From Flavobacterium rivuli WB 3.3-2 = DSM 21788 (GTDB lineage: Bacteria; Bacteroidota; Bacteroidia; Flavobacteriales; Flavobacteriaceae): DNA of 64,000 bases. A model generated the notes under the pieces. It was not told where the DNA came from, made no database searches, and worked only from the letters and a program-made list of their open reading frames with translations. The translations under genes were made by a program, and so were the position numbers. The stretch is taken from the NCBI RefSeq assembly GCF_000378485.1, contig NZ_KB899967.1, forward strand, positions 496,001 through 560,000, read 5' to 3'. This document shows positions 24,337 through 32,952 of the stretch, one piece after another; position 1 is the stretch's first letter; every line of letters starts with the position of its first letter.

Positions 24337-24792
24337 ATGAATATGAAAAAAATTGTTGAGTACAGGAAATTACTCAACGTTACCAAAGCCGCTACTTTAA
24401 AAGAGCTAAAAACTATTTACAGGAACAGCATGAAGGATTTTCATCCTGACACTATTGCTGATGAGGCTGAAAGGCTTGAAGCTGAAGCTAAAAGTACTGA
24501 GTTTATTGCTGCTTACCACTTCTTAGTAAGTGTAGCTCCGGAAACTGCCGAGAAAAACAAAGTTGAGTATACTAAAACTACTACAACAGCAGGTATTGCC
24601 GATTTTTACTTTGACAACATGGTGCTTTACATCAACTTTACTGATGGTGCCAAGTACGAATATTTTGGTGTGCCTAAGCAACTTTATATTAAAATGGTAA
24701 ACGCTGAGTCTCCTGCACGTTTTGCACGCAGAAATATTCACGGTGTATTTTTATACCGTAGTGCTGCCAAGCTTGTTGGCGCTGAAGAATAG
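24337..24792 (+). CDS. J-domain-like protein with KTSC domain
   Basis: 151 residues from MNMKKIVEY. The N-terminal part (about 5-65) is a J-domain with the HPD signature (36-38, in MKDFHPDT) and a short helix III. The C-terminal part (about 88-138) is a KTSC domain: FDNMVLYINFTDGAKYEYFG, then VPKQLYIKMVNAESPARFA and IHGVF. The J-domain suggests that it recruits an Hsp70; the KTSC domain is often found with RNA-binding or DNA-metabolism proteins. A frame running to 24292 would start at a TTG next to the promoter and was rejected. Confidence 0.75.
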   Translation: MNMKKIVEYRKLLNVTKAATLKELKTIYRNSMKDFHPDTIADEAERLEAEAKSTEFIAAYHFLVSVAPETAEKNKVEYTKTTTTAGIADFYFDNMVLYINFTDGAKYEYFGVPKQLYIKMVNAESPARFARRNIHGVFLYRSAAKLVGAEE

Positions 24793-24820
24793 AACATACA
24801 TTGGCCCCGGCCTTTATATA

Positions 24821-24846
24821 AAAACCCACTCGCCTGAGTGGGTTTT
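24821..24846 (+). terminator. Terminator after the J-domain/KTSC gene
   Basis: Perfect 11-bp stem (AAAACCCACTC/GAGTGGGTTTT) with a GCCT loop. It ends in GTTGTTT rather than a pure U tract. It lies 28 bases after the stop codon. Confidence 0.85.
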
Positions 24847-24918
24847 GTTGTTTATAAGGGGTTTATTATTTAAAACCTTGCAGATAGTTATCAATACATT
24901 ACAATAGATTGTGGTATT

Positions 24919-25036
24919 GTCGCGCAAAGACGCGAAGAAGCAAAGCCAAACCGGGAAACGCACATTAAAAGCGGCTGATAAGCCGCTTTAGAATTAAGTC
25001 CACATTCAACTTTGCGCGTTCGCGCCTTTGCGTGAC
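24919..25036. repeat. MITE-like repeat with degenerate 27-bp inverted ends
   Basis: Left end gtcgcgcaaagacgcg (24919-24945) pairs with the right end 25010-25036 at 22 of 27 positions. Inside is a second hairpin (AAAGCGGCT/AGCCGCTTT, 24969-24989). The ends share the gcaaag/ctttgcg theme with the element at 30771-30917. The remaining sequence to 25087 holds no gene. Confidence 0.65.
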
Positions 25037-25087
25037 CTTCTTTAGCAAAGTGTATTTATTTATCTATGATGATATATTAGTAATTGT

Positions 25088-26311
25088 TTAATGCTCATGG
25101 CCTCCGCCACCTTCATTCTTTATTAAATGGCTTTGTATGTAGTACGCCCCTTTAAGCACTATCTGTGCATTTTTATCTATAGGCTGCAATACCGATACCT
25201 GCACATAACCCAACTGCGCCGTACCTGTTTTTACCTCTATCCGCTGAAAGTGGAACGTTTTGCCCTCCTCTTTATGTCCGGTTTCTTCTTCATGGCCTTC
25301 TTCAAGCACAAAAATAAATTCGCGTCCATCAGCACGCACTACGGCATCTGCCGGTAACGACGCTACGTTTTGTGTACCTACATCTATAAGGGCATTTACA
25401 TACATACCCGGTATAAGCGTTTGGTTACTGTTAGAAATATCGGCATGCACCGCGACTGATTTGGTTTCATTCTCGAATGCCTTACTCACATTAAACACCT
25501 TGCCTGTAATTTCTATATTATCCTGGTTGGTAAGTACAAACCTTATATTTTGCCCTGCCTTAACCTTATGCAGGTCTTTTTCATATACCAGTAAATCAAC
25601 ATGCAGTTTAGAGTTGTCTACAATACCAAAGAGTGGCTTGCCTACCTCTGCATTAGTACCTATTTTTATATTAACCTCTGTTACATAACCAGATATTGGT
25701 GCAACCACAGGCATGATGCTCGATGCGTTTATACCACTGCCTAAATTTAAAATTGCGAGTTGTTTTTGCAGCGAACTATAGCGTGCCTTCTCTATATCAT
25801 AATCTGATTTGGCCCGCTGAAACACTTTTTTAGAATTTACATCTTCCTCGCTCAGCTTTTTTTGGCGTTCATATTCTAACGATAAAAATTCGAGGTTACT
25901 TTTAGAGGTAAGGTAGGCCTCCTGCAACTTGGCAAACTCCGGACTTTCGATAGTTGCCAGCACTTCGCCTTTCTTTACAAACTCGCCCTCTATAACTTTA
26001 ATAGTTTGCACCACCCCACCCAGATGTACCGATATATCGGCCTGGTTTTGTGGCGGCAGCTTGGTATAGCCGTTGGCATTAACCACATCGCTCAGGTTTT
26101 TCATGGTAAATGTTCCCAGTGCTACCCCGGCGGCATTGTACTGGGCTTCGTTAAGCTCTACCTCCTTAACAGGAGCTTCAGCGTGTGGTTTTTCGGTTGC
26201 AGGCTCTTCGGCTTCGCTTTCAGCAACCACTTTAGGCTTTAACGCGAAATAAAGTATCAGGGCAATTGCTACTGCCGCAATAATTATATATATACTATTC
26301 TGTTTTTTCAT
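25088..26311 (-). CDS. RND heavy-metal efflux periplasmic adaptor (CusB/CzcB-type)
   Basis: A 407-residue membrane fusion protein. An N-terminal anchor (residues 6-24) is followed by a barrel-sandwich/lipoyl-type segment (LGGVVQTIKVIEGEFVKKGE), a helical hairpin (about 125-185) and beta-barrel domains. Two His/Glu-rich stretches stand out: EEGHEEETGHKEEG (about residue 335) and GGGGHEH at the end. They could bind metal ions before transfer to the pump. It lies four bases after the pump gene, so both are co-transcribed. Role: links the inner membrane pump to the outer membrane channel. Confidence 0.88.
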   Translation of the reverse strand: MKKQNSIYIIIAAVAIALILYFALKPKVVAESEAEEPATEKPHAEAPVKEVELNEAQYNAAGVALGTFTMKNLSDVVNANGYTKLPPQNQADISVHLGGVVQTIKVIEGEFVKKGEVLATIESPEFAKLQEAYLTSKSNLEFLSLEYERQKKLSEEDVNSKKVFQRAKSDYDIEKARYSSLQKQLAILNLGSGINASSIMPVVAPISGYVTEVNIKIGTNAEVGKPLFGIVDNSKLHVDLLVYEKDLHKVKAGQNIRFVLTNQDNIEITGKVFNVSKAFENETKSVAVHADISNSNQTLIPGMYVNALIDVGTQNVASLPADAVVRADGREFIFVLEEGHEEETGHKEEGKTFHFQRIEVKTGTAQLGYVQVSVLQPIDKNAQIVLKGAYYIQSHLIKNEGGGGHEH

Positions 26312-26315
26312 GGTG

Positions 26316-29300
26316 TTATTGGTTAACCAGGTACTGTAAATTAATTACGGTAGTGTTATAGTTGTTTAATGCAGAGATATAATTAGTCCTGATGTCGAGC
26401 GCTGTTTCCAGCACCTGCACATATTCAACATACGATATATCTCCATTTTGATAGGCTTTGGTTGCATTCTTTGCAATAGTTTCTGCATTGGGCAGGGCCG
26501 TGTTTTTGTAGTATGCTAAAACCGACTCATACGTAGCAAGCTGCTCGGTTTCCTGCTTATACTGGCTTTGCAGTTGCAGGCTTAGGTAGTCGGCATTTTT
26601 TTGCTGTATCTCTATATTTATTTTAGCTGCCTTACTTCTCGAAATAGTGCTGCCTGCAAAAACCGGCAACGATATCCCAACCGTAAATCCATTAAAGCGT
26701 GGCGTACCATTATAATAAACGGTTTGACCATTTACCTCCTGGTTGCCTTTAAAGGATTGCACAAAATATCCGGCAGTAAGATCCGGCCACAGAACAGACT
26801 TTGCTACCCTGTTATTAGCTTTGGCTACAGCCACATTTTGAGATGCCACTTGTACCGATGCATTTTGTTTGACCCTTTCAGCATCCAGCAACTCTAATGT
26901 TGGCAATGCTGTAAATGAGGTATCGGTTACAGTGAAATCAGCATCAAGGTTAAGAAGCGCACTTATCTTATATTTCTCGCTTTTTAATAGTGCTTCATTC
27001 TGTTTTATCTGTTGTTCCAGTTCCTGCTGTTTAGAGACTGCCGTGATTTTTTCGAGCGAATTAGATTCTCCCGTTTCATACTTAAGGCTTGCCGAACGTA
27101 CAAACTTTTGCATCAGCGCATTTTGCTTTTGCAGCATTTTATTCATTTCAGAATAGTATAAAATAGTATTCCACGACTGGCGGATGCTGTACGTAATATC
27201 TTGTTTGGCGCTGTTTAACCTCAGTTGGCTCGCTGTAATATTCTCGTTCAGCAATTTCTTCGCTGCGCCATACTGAAACGGGCTAAATGTTTGCGAAATG
27301 CTTAAGTTCTTATCCTGCGCGACAGTATTTATTTGCCCAAAAGTCCCGTTTATTTGTATTTTTGCAATGTCATAAGCCGTTCCGCGAAGTTGTTGCTGCA
27401 TTTTCACATCTAACCCGGATGACTGAACACTTTGATTATTAGTTAACCCTTTCTCTATTGCCTGTTTTAAATCCATTTTTTGAACTCCCTGCGCATTCGC
27501 AGAAAAACCAAGCAGGCTTATCACGATTATCGGCAGAACTGCATTGTTCTTTGCCTTAAAGCCACCTTCGAAATAATAATAAAGGATGGGCAATACAATC
27601 AAAGTTAAGAGCGTTGCGGTTATTAACCCACCAATAACAACGGTAGCCAAAGGTTTCTGAACCTCAGCGCCTGCCGTAGTGCTTAACGCCATAGGCAAAA
27701 ACCCTAACGATGCCACCGCTGCTGTTAAGATAACCGGGCGAAGGCGCACTTTTGTACCCTCTTTTATACGGTCGTAAATATTTTCCATTCCTTCTTGTTT
27801 TAACTGGTTAAAATAGGCAATGAGCACAATGCCATTGAGCACTGCCACGCCAAACAATGCAATAAACCCCACCCCTGCCGAGATGCTAAAGGGCATTCCC
27901 CGTAACCACAAAGCGAAGATGCCTCCAATGGCCGATAGCGGTATGGCGGTAAATATGAGCAGTGATTGTTTGATGGATTTAAAGGTAAAATAGAGCAAAA
28001 TGAATATGAGCCCTAAAGCTACGGGAACAGCGATCATAAGCCTGTCGTTAGCCGCCTGCAGGTTTTCAAACTGCCCGCCGTACGTAATGTAATAACCATC
28101 GGGAAGTTTTAGTTTACCATCCAGCTTTGCCTGAATTTGCTCTACAACGCCCTGAATATCTTTACCGCGCACGTTGAAGCCTACCACTATACGGCGTTTG
28201 CCATCTTCGCGGCTTATCTGCATAGGGCCGTCTTCATATTTTATGTCGGCTACCTGTTCTAACGGGATCTGGTTACCCGATGGCAGCGTTACATACAGCG
28301 ACTTAAGGCTCGAAATATCATTACGGCTGTTTTGTGCCAAACGTACCACAAGGTCAAAACGCTTCTCGCCCTCGTACACCAGCCCGGCAGATTCTCCTGC
28401 AAACCCCATCCTGATAACACGGTTAAGGTCGCCTATGTTTAGCCCATACAATGCAAGTTTATCTTTATTATAGCGCACGGTTATTTGGGGTAGGCCTGCA
28501 ACACGCTCTGCTTTGGCCGATGTTACTCCTTCTATGCCCTGAATTAGTTGCAACGCTTCATCGCCTTTGCTCACCAGCATGTCTATATCCTCACCAAATA
28601 TCTTAATGGCAACATCACTGCGCACGCCTGTCATCAGTTCGTTAAAGCGCATTTGTATGGGCTGCGAAAATTCGGTACTGGCACCGGGAATATCTTCCAG
28701 TGCTTTCTCCATCTTTTCCATCAACTCCTCTTTTGTTTTTGCCGATGTCCATTCCTTTTTATCTTTCAGTAATATAATAAGGTCGGCTGCCTCAATAGGC
28801 ATCGGGTCGGTAGGGATTTCGGCACTGCCTATTTTTGCCACCACCATTGTAACTTCCGGAAATTTAGCCTTTAGTATCTGCTCAGCTTTGGTAGTTGCCT
28901 CTACTTCCTGCGACAGCGAGCTGCCCGAAGCTATTATTAAATGCGTTGCAACATCTCCTTCATCGAGCGTTGGGATAAACTCCCCGCCAAGCGAATTAAA
29001 AACAATTAATGCTACTACAAACAATGCTATAGAGATACCTAATATAATTGCTTTTATCTGCAACGCTTTATTAAGCATTGGCCTGTAAACACGGTCAATT
29101 GCATTAATAATCCTGTCGCTTATATTCGGCGTATGCCCGGTTTCTTTTTTTAGTACAAGTGCACTCATCATGGGCACGTAGGTAAGCGACAATATAAATG
29201 CGCCTAATACTGCGAAGCCCACAGTTTGTGCCATTGGCCCAAACATTTTACCCTCGGTGCCCGTAAGCGCAAGAATGGGCAGGTACACTATTAGTATAAT

Positions 29301-30656
29301 AATCTCGCCAAAGGCAGCACTACTGCGAATTTTAGATGACGCCTCATATACCTCATCATTCATTTCATCGGCAGAAAGCTGCCCGGCCTTTCGTACCTGC
29401 AGCCTGTGGATTATGGCTTCTACAATAATTACGGCGCCGTCTACAATAATACCAAAGTCTATTGCGCCAAGGCTCATAAGGTTGCCGCTCACGCCAAAGA
29501 GTTTCATCATGTTAATGGCAAACAGCAACGCCAGCGGAATGACCGATGCCACTACCAGCCCCGCCCGCCAGTTGCCCAGTAGCAGCACAAGGATAAAGAT
29601 CACGATAAGTGCGCCCTCTATTAGGTTAGTTTGCACTGTGTGTATGGCGTGGTCTACCAGTTTGGTACGGTCCATAAATGGGGCAATGTCTACCCCTTTA
29701 GGCAGCGATTTTTTAATCTGCTCCATTTTTTCTTTAACCCGTGCTACCACCTGCCCACTATTCTCGCCCTTAAGCATCATGACCATACCGCTCACCTCTT
29801 CGCCCTTACCATCCTTAGTAACTGCGCCGTAGCGAATGCTGCTGCCTATTTGTACGGTAGCCACATCCCGAATTAATATGGGGATGCCGTTCTGGTTCTT
29901 TATAACAATTTTGTTAATGTCTTCGATACCGTTTACCATACCTATCCCACGAATAAAATAGGCATACGGTTTCTTATCTATATAAGCGCCGCCGGTATTT
30001 TCGTTGTTAGATGCTAATGCTGCAAAAATCTCCGCAATGGTGGTATTCATGCTTTTTAAGCGGTCGGGCTGTACGGCAATTTCGTACTGCTTAAGGTAGC
30101 CGCCCAGGGTATTAACCTCAGCCACTCCGGGAGTACCTATTAACTGTGGTTTAATGATCCAATCCTGAATGGTGCGCAGGCTTGTGGCATCAAATTTATC
30201 TTCATATCCTTTTTTCGGGAAGACCACATACTGGTATATTTCGCCAAGCCCGGTGCTTATAGGAGCCATTTCGGGTACGCCAAGGTCTTTAGATATTACG
30301 TCTTCGGCCTGCTTAAGCCTTTCAGATATTTGGGCACGAGCCCAATATATATCTACATTTTCTTTAAAAACTACGGTAACCACGCTTAACCCAAAACGGC
30401 TTATAGAACGTAGCTCTACCACATTAGGTATTGGTTTTACAGCCTGTTCTATGGGGTAGGTAATAAACTGCTCTACCTCCTGCGTGGCAAGCGTGGGCGA
30501 TGTGGTAATAATCTGCACCTGGTTATTGGTAATATCGGGCAGGGCATCTATGGGTAAATTGTATAGCGACCACGTGCCTGTAACCAACAACGCAAGGGTA
30601 AACAGCCCGATAATAAATTTATTATTAATGCTGAAATGAATGATCTTATCTAACAT
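26316..30656 (-). CDS. CusA/CzcA-type RND pump fused to a TolC-like outer membrane factor
   Basis: A 1446-residue protein from MLDKIIHFS; an earlier frame start (30779) would add 41 residues that read into a repeat, so it was rejected. Residues 1 to about 1035 are a heavy-metal RND transporter, with MLKGENSGQVV, DFGIIVDGAVIIVEA in TM4 and the second half-duplication. A short hydrophobic segment ending FSANAQG follows and resembles an internal signal peptide (ANA/Q cleavage site). About 390 residues of a TolC-like outer membrane efflux protein then complete the chain. Known in Bacteroidota; it extrudes Cu, Ag, Zn, Co or Cd. Confidence 0.9.
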   Translation of the reverse strand: MLDKIIHFSINNKFIIGLFTLALLVTGTWSLYNLPIDALPDITNNQVQIITTSPTLATQEVEQFITYPIEQAVKPIPNVVELRSISRFGLSVVTVVFKENVDIYWARAQISERLKQAEDVISKDLGVPEMAPISTGLGEIYQYVVFPKKGYEDKFDATSLRTIQDWIIKPQLIGTPGVAEVNTLGGYLKQYEIAVQPDRLKSMNTTIAEIFAALASNNENTGGAYIDKKPYAYFIRGIGMVNGIEDINKIVIKNQNGIPILIRDVATVQIGSSIRYGAVTKDGKGEEVSGMVMMLKGENSGQVVARVKEKMEQIKKSLPKGVDIAPFMDRTKLVDHAIHTVQTNLIEGALIVIFILVLLLGNWRAGLVVASVIPLALLFAINMMKLFGVSGNLMSLGAIDFGIIVDGAVIIVEAIIHRLQVRKAGQLSADEMNDEVYEASSKIRSSAAFGEIIILIVYLPILALTGTEGKMFGPMAQTVGFAVLGAFILSLTYVPMMSALVLKKETGHTPNISDRIINAIDRVYRPMLNKALQIKAIILGISIALFVVALIVFNSLGGEFIPTLDEGDVATHLIIASGSSLSQEVEATTKAEQILKAKFPEVTMVVAKIGSAEIPTDPMPIEAADLIILLKDKKEWTSAKTKEELMEKMEKALEDIPGASTEFSQPIQMRFNELMTGVRSDVAIKIFGEDIDMLVSKGDEALQLIQGIEGVTSAKAERVAGLPQITVRYNKDKLALYGLNIGDLNRVIRMGFAGESAGLVYEGEKRFDLVVRLAQNSRNDISSLKSLYVTLPSGNQIPLEQVADIKYEDGPMQISREDGKRRIVVGFNVRGKDIQGVVEQIQAKLDGKLKLPDGYYITYGGQFENLQAANDRLMIAVPVALGLIFILLYFTFKSIKQSLLIFTAIPLSAIGGIFALWLRGMPFSISAGVGFIALFGVAVLNGIVLIAYFNQLKQEGMENIYDRIKEGTKVRLRPVILTAAVASLGFLPMALSTTAGAEVQKPLATVVIGGLITATLLTLIVLPILYYYFEGGFKAKNNAVLPIIVISLLGFSANAQGVQKMDLKQAIEKGLTNNQSVQSSGLDVKMQQQLRGTAYDIAKIQINGTFGQINTVAQDKNLSISQTFSPFQYGAAKKLLNENITASQLRLNSAKQDITYSIRQSWNTILYYSEMNKMLQKQNALMQKFVRSASLKYETGESNSLEKITAVSKQQELEQQIKQNEALLKSEKYKISALLNLDADFTVTDTSFTALPTLELLDAERVKQNASVQVASQNVAVAKANNRVAKSVLWPDLTAGYFVQSFKGNQEVNGQTVYYNGTPRFNGFTVGISLPVFAGSTISRSKAAKINIEIQQKNADYLSLQLQSQYKQETEQLATYESVLAYYKNTALPNAETIAKNATKAYQNGDISYVEYVQVLETALDIRTNYISALNNYNTTVINLQYLVNQ

Positions 30657-30770
30657 TTGATATTTATATAATGATGAAATTTTTGGCGAAAGCCAAACAA
30701 TTATGCTGTGTAAAAAGCAACTTGCGAATATGTAAAACCATTTATTAATATAATGCAATCTAAATAATTT

Positions 30771-30917
30771 GTCACGCAAAGGCGCAGAGACGCAAAGCTG
30801 TATACTAAATTAGGTTTCGATACAGCGACTGTTAAGTCGCAAAGCTTTGCGACTTAACAGTCGCTTGGTAGCTAGGTGTACGTAACTCAGCTTTGCGTCT
30901 CTGCGCCTTTGCGTGAC
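30771..30917. repeat. MITE-like element with perfect 30-bp terminal inverted repeats
   Basis: The arms 30771-30800 (gtcacgcaaaggcgcagaga at the left edge) and 30888-30917 are perfect reverse complements over 30 bases. In the middle, 30825-30864 is a separate perfect 40-base palindrome centred on aaagcttt. No protein is encoded. The flanking sequence 30918-31044 shows no gene. Related in style to 24919-25036, so a repeat family is likely. Confidence 0.8.
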
Positions 30918-31044
30918 ATAAAATAGTAGAAAAAATCGGGCTGAGAGATATTCATAAATAGTATAATTCCCGATTTGTGAAAATTCGTGAAATTCGTGGT
31001 TAACTAAGGTTCACGCATTTATTCCGCAGTTGCGGAAGGCATCA

Positions 31045-31371
31045 TTATACTAACTGGGGTGGCTGCCAGATGGAGCCGGAATAGGTAGAGTTAACCGGCA
31101 TGTAAAAACTATTTACTTCGCGGTTATAAGGAATAATTGCAGGCAGTGACTCAAAAGCAATTATTTGCTGTACCATAATAGGGGTTGTACAGCAGGAGCA
31201 TACACAAAAGGGCGAACAGGCATCTACATCATCATGATGGTTATCGGCCTGTGCAATTTGGTTTTCGGTAGTAACCTGTGTATGCGAATGATCGTCGTTA
31301 CAGGGCAGCACCATAAGTGCCAGTAAATAAACCGACAGCAATAAGGTTAGTATTTGCCTTGTAACTTTCAT
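31045..31371 (-). CDS. Small His/Cys-rich exported protein (DUF6660-like)
   Basis: A 108-residue protein with a signal peptide (hydrophobic residues 6-22). The mature part has CNDDHSH, ADNHHDDVDACSPFCVCSCC, and ends in SGSIWQPPQLV. The many His and Cys residues suggest metal binding. Such proteins (DUF6660) stand directly upstream of metal-efflux loci in Bacteroidota, as here. Probably a periplasmic metal sensor, buffer or chaperone. Separated from the pump by the repeat element, but same strand. Confidence 0.75.
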   Translation of the reverse strand: MKVTRQILTLLLSVYLLALMVLPCNDDHSHTQVTTENQIAQADNHHDDVDACSPFCVCSCCTTPIMVQQIIAFESLPAIIPYNREVNSFYMPVNSTYSGSIWQPPQLV

Positions 31372-31465
31372 TGATGTAAAAGTAGAAAAATTTATTACAA
31401 AGGAATTATTTTTCTACTAAAAAAGCCGCATTAAATACGGCTTTCATTATATTGACTATTAAGAT

Positions 31466-31545
31466 AATTCATGACGGGACTCGAACCCGTACGCCTAAGC
31501 ACTAGTTTGGTAAACTAGCGTGTCTACCAATTCCACCACACGGTC
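31466..31545 (-). tRNA. Leu-type tRNA-like gene with unusual anticodon ACC
   Basis: A clear D arm (GTGGAATTGGTAGACAC), anticodon stem CTAGT/ACTAG, an extended variable arm of Leu type (TGCTTAGGCGT) and a perfect T arm (ACGGG/CCCGT around TTCGAGT). The loop TTACCAA gives anticodon ACC, which belongs to Gly, not Leu. The acceptor strands GACCGTG and CATGAAT pair only in the first four positions next to the body (one G-U); the outer three are mismatched or weak, and no CCA is encoded. Either a diverged or decaying tRNA-Leu, or a non-standard tRNA. Confidence 0.6.
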
Positions 31546-31707
31546 ATTTTTAATTGTGTCTACAATTATGATATAACAAAGGTAATTATACTTTCAAATT
31601 TAAAAAACATTTTAACTAAAGAATTTCAAATTTATAATTTACGTAAAACAGAAAATTTCATCATTCAGATAATATTTAAATTTCACAATACTGTAGCAAA
31701 CAAAAAA

Positions 31708-31733
31708 CCCCTAACCAGTAAACTGGTTAAGGG
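31708..31733 (-). terminator. Terminator overlapping the glycoside hydrolase stop codon
   Basis: Stem CCCTTAACCAG/CTGGTTAGGGG with a TTTA loop on the minus strand, one mismatch, then six T. The TAG stop of the gene at 31711-32952 lies inside the descending arm. It ends the three-gene glycan operon. Confidence 0.85.
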
Positions 31734-32952
31734 CCTTAAGCATTTTTGGGGTTAATTTATAGTATGTATTGCATCGGTTACACGATGGTATAATCCTGAT
31801 AGCGATGCTGCCATTTTTAAATCCGAAAGCCTCATTTTGTTTATGGCTTTCCTCTATGAGCTTTTGCCCCTGGAGTATTGCTATTATCGAATCATTATGC
31901 GGAATGCGGTCTTTATTTTCATCCATATCCCAAATGCCGCAATCGTGGTATTCTAAAAGATCATCCCAGTTAGGGCGGTCTATTACAGGGTAAATGCACA
32001 TGCCCAGCAACTCAACACCATTATTAATTGCCTCTACACATTCCAGCGTTATCTCTTCTATCCACGGGGCGCGGCCTATGCCAAAATGCCCTGTTTCCGA
32101 TAGAAAGACAGGCTTATGGTAACGCTTATATGCCATTTCTAAAAGCGAGGCAACCGTTGCACGGCGGGGTTCGGTTTCCGGCCAGGGCAGTTCGCCAATG
32201 CCATGATCCCATTGGCTGTTCCAGTAATAGTTAAAGCCCAGTATGTCCAGGTATTCTTCGCTGCCGCCAAGCTCAGGGCACATGCGCCCGCCAATGATAT
32301 CCACTGCCTGAAACTGGTGGTCGTTCATGTTTTGTATATGCTCAAAATTTGTTTCGTAGCCGGGGTGTATCTTTATTAATGGCTCTACACATACAATACG
32401 GCAATCAGGAACTAATTCCTTAAGCACTTTAATACCTATAATGGCAGCCTTGCATAAATGGTACTTCATATCCCAACCACTGTTTACTGCAAAAGGTACC
32501 GTACCGCGCACATCGCCGGAATGCCATGATAAAAAACTTATCTCGTTTACCGGCACTACAAACAATTGTGCCTTTGTAGCTGCTTTATAAAAGGTTGCAA
32601 AGGCATCGCACAACGCGGCAAAACGATTACAAAAATGCGGATGCGTGGGGTAAAGCCCGTCTGGGTACCCAAAGTGTATTAAGTCCCAAATAAGCTGGAC
32701 ACCCTGCCTTTCGGCGGCATCCATCCTGTTCTTTACTTCGGTAAAGTCAAAAATATAAGGGGCGGTTTCTACAGCGCTCCAGCAAATACCTTCGCGCACG
32801 GTAGTAATACCTATAGCCGCTAAATCTTTATAATCTTCTTCTGCCCTAACATCATGCTGTGTGTCCTGCAATAAATTTATACGTGCCCCCGACCTGTTTA
32901 TATGGTCGGCACATTCGTAGCCTCCCATAAAGAATGACTGGAAAACACTCAT
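31711..32952 (-). CDS. Glycoside hydrolase of clan GH-A type, in a galactofuranose operon
   Basis: A 413-residue (beta/alpha)8-type enzyme, resembling GH1/GH5-like hydrolases. Candidate acid/base is Glu137 (PVNEISF) and candidate nucleophile Glu286 (FLSETGHFG). No signal peptide, so it is cytoplasmic. The C-terminal tail (about 380-413) contains SCNRCNTYYK, a CxxC in a poorly conserved extension. Its start overlaps the stop of the UDP-galactopyranose mutase gene by four bases. With the glycosyltransferase and mutase it looks like part of a dedicated sugar-modification pathway; the substrate is unknown. Confidence 0.75.
   Translation of the reverse strand: MSVFQSFFMGGYECADHINRSGARINLLQDTQHDVRAEEDYKDLAAIGITTVREGICWSAVETAPYIFDFTEVKNRMDAAERQGVQLIWDLIHFGYPDGLYPTHPHFCNRFAALCDAFATFYKAATKAQLFVVPVNEISFLSWHSGDVRGTVPFAVNSGWDMKYHLCKAAIIGIKVLKELVPDCRIVCVEPLIKIHPGYETNFEHIQNMNDHQFQAVDIIGGRMCPELGGSEEYLDILGFNYYWNSQWDHGIGELPWPETEPRRATVASLLEMAYKRYHKPVFLSETGHFGIGRAPWIEEITLECVEAINNGVELLGMCIYPVIDRPNWDDLLEYHDCGIWDMDENKDRIPHNDSIIAILQGQKLIEESHKQNEAFGFKNGSIAIRIIPSCNRCNTYYKLTPKMLKALNQFTG

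Noticed and set aside
26869..30459. Many long antisense frames opposite the efflux pump gene
   Set aside because: They are complements of a clearly conserved coding sequence, with Ser/Leu-rich low-complexity translations and no family match. Same for frames opposite sprA, maeB and the tape measure gene.
30657..30779. 41-residue N-terminal extension of the CusA fusion protein
   Set aside because: It runs into the inverted-repeat element at 30771, and the family starts at MLDKIIHFS. The ATG at 30656 fits.
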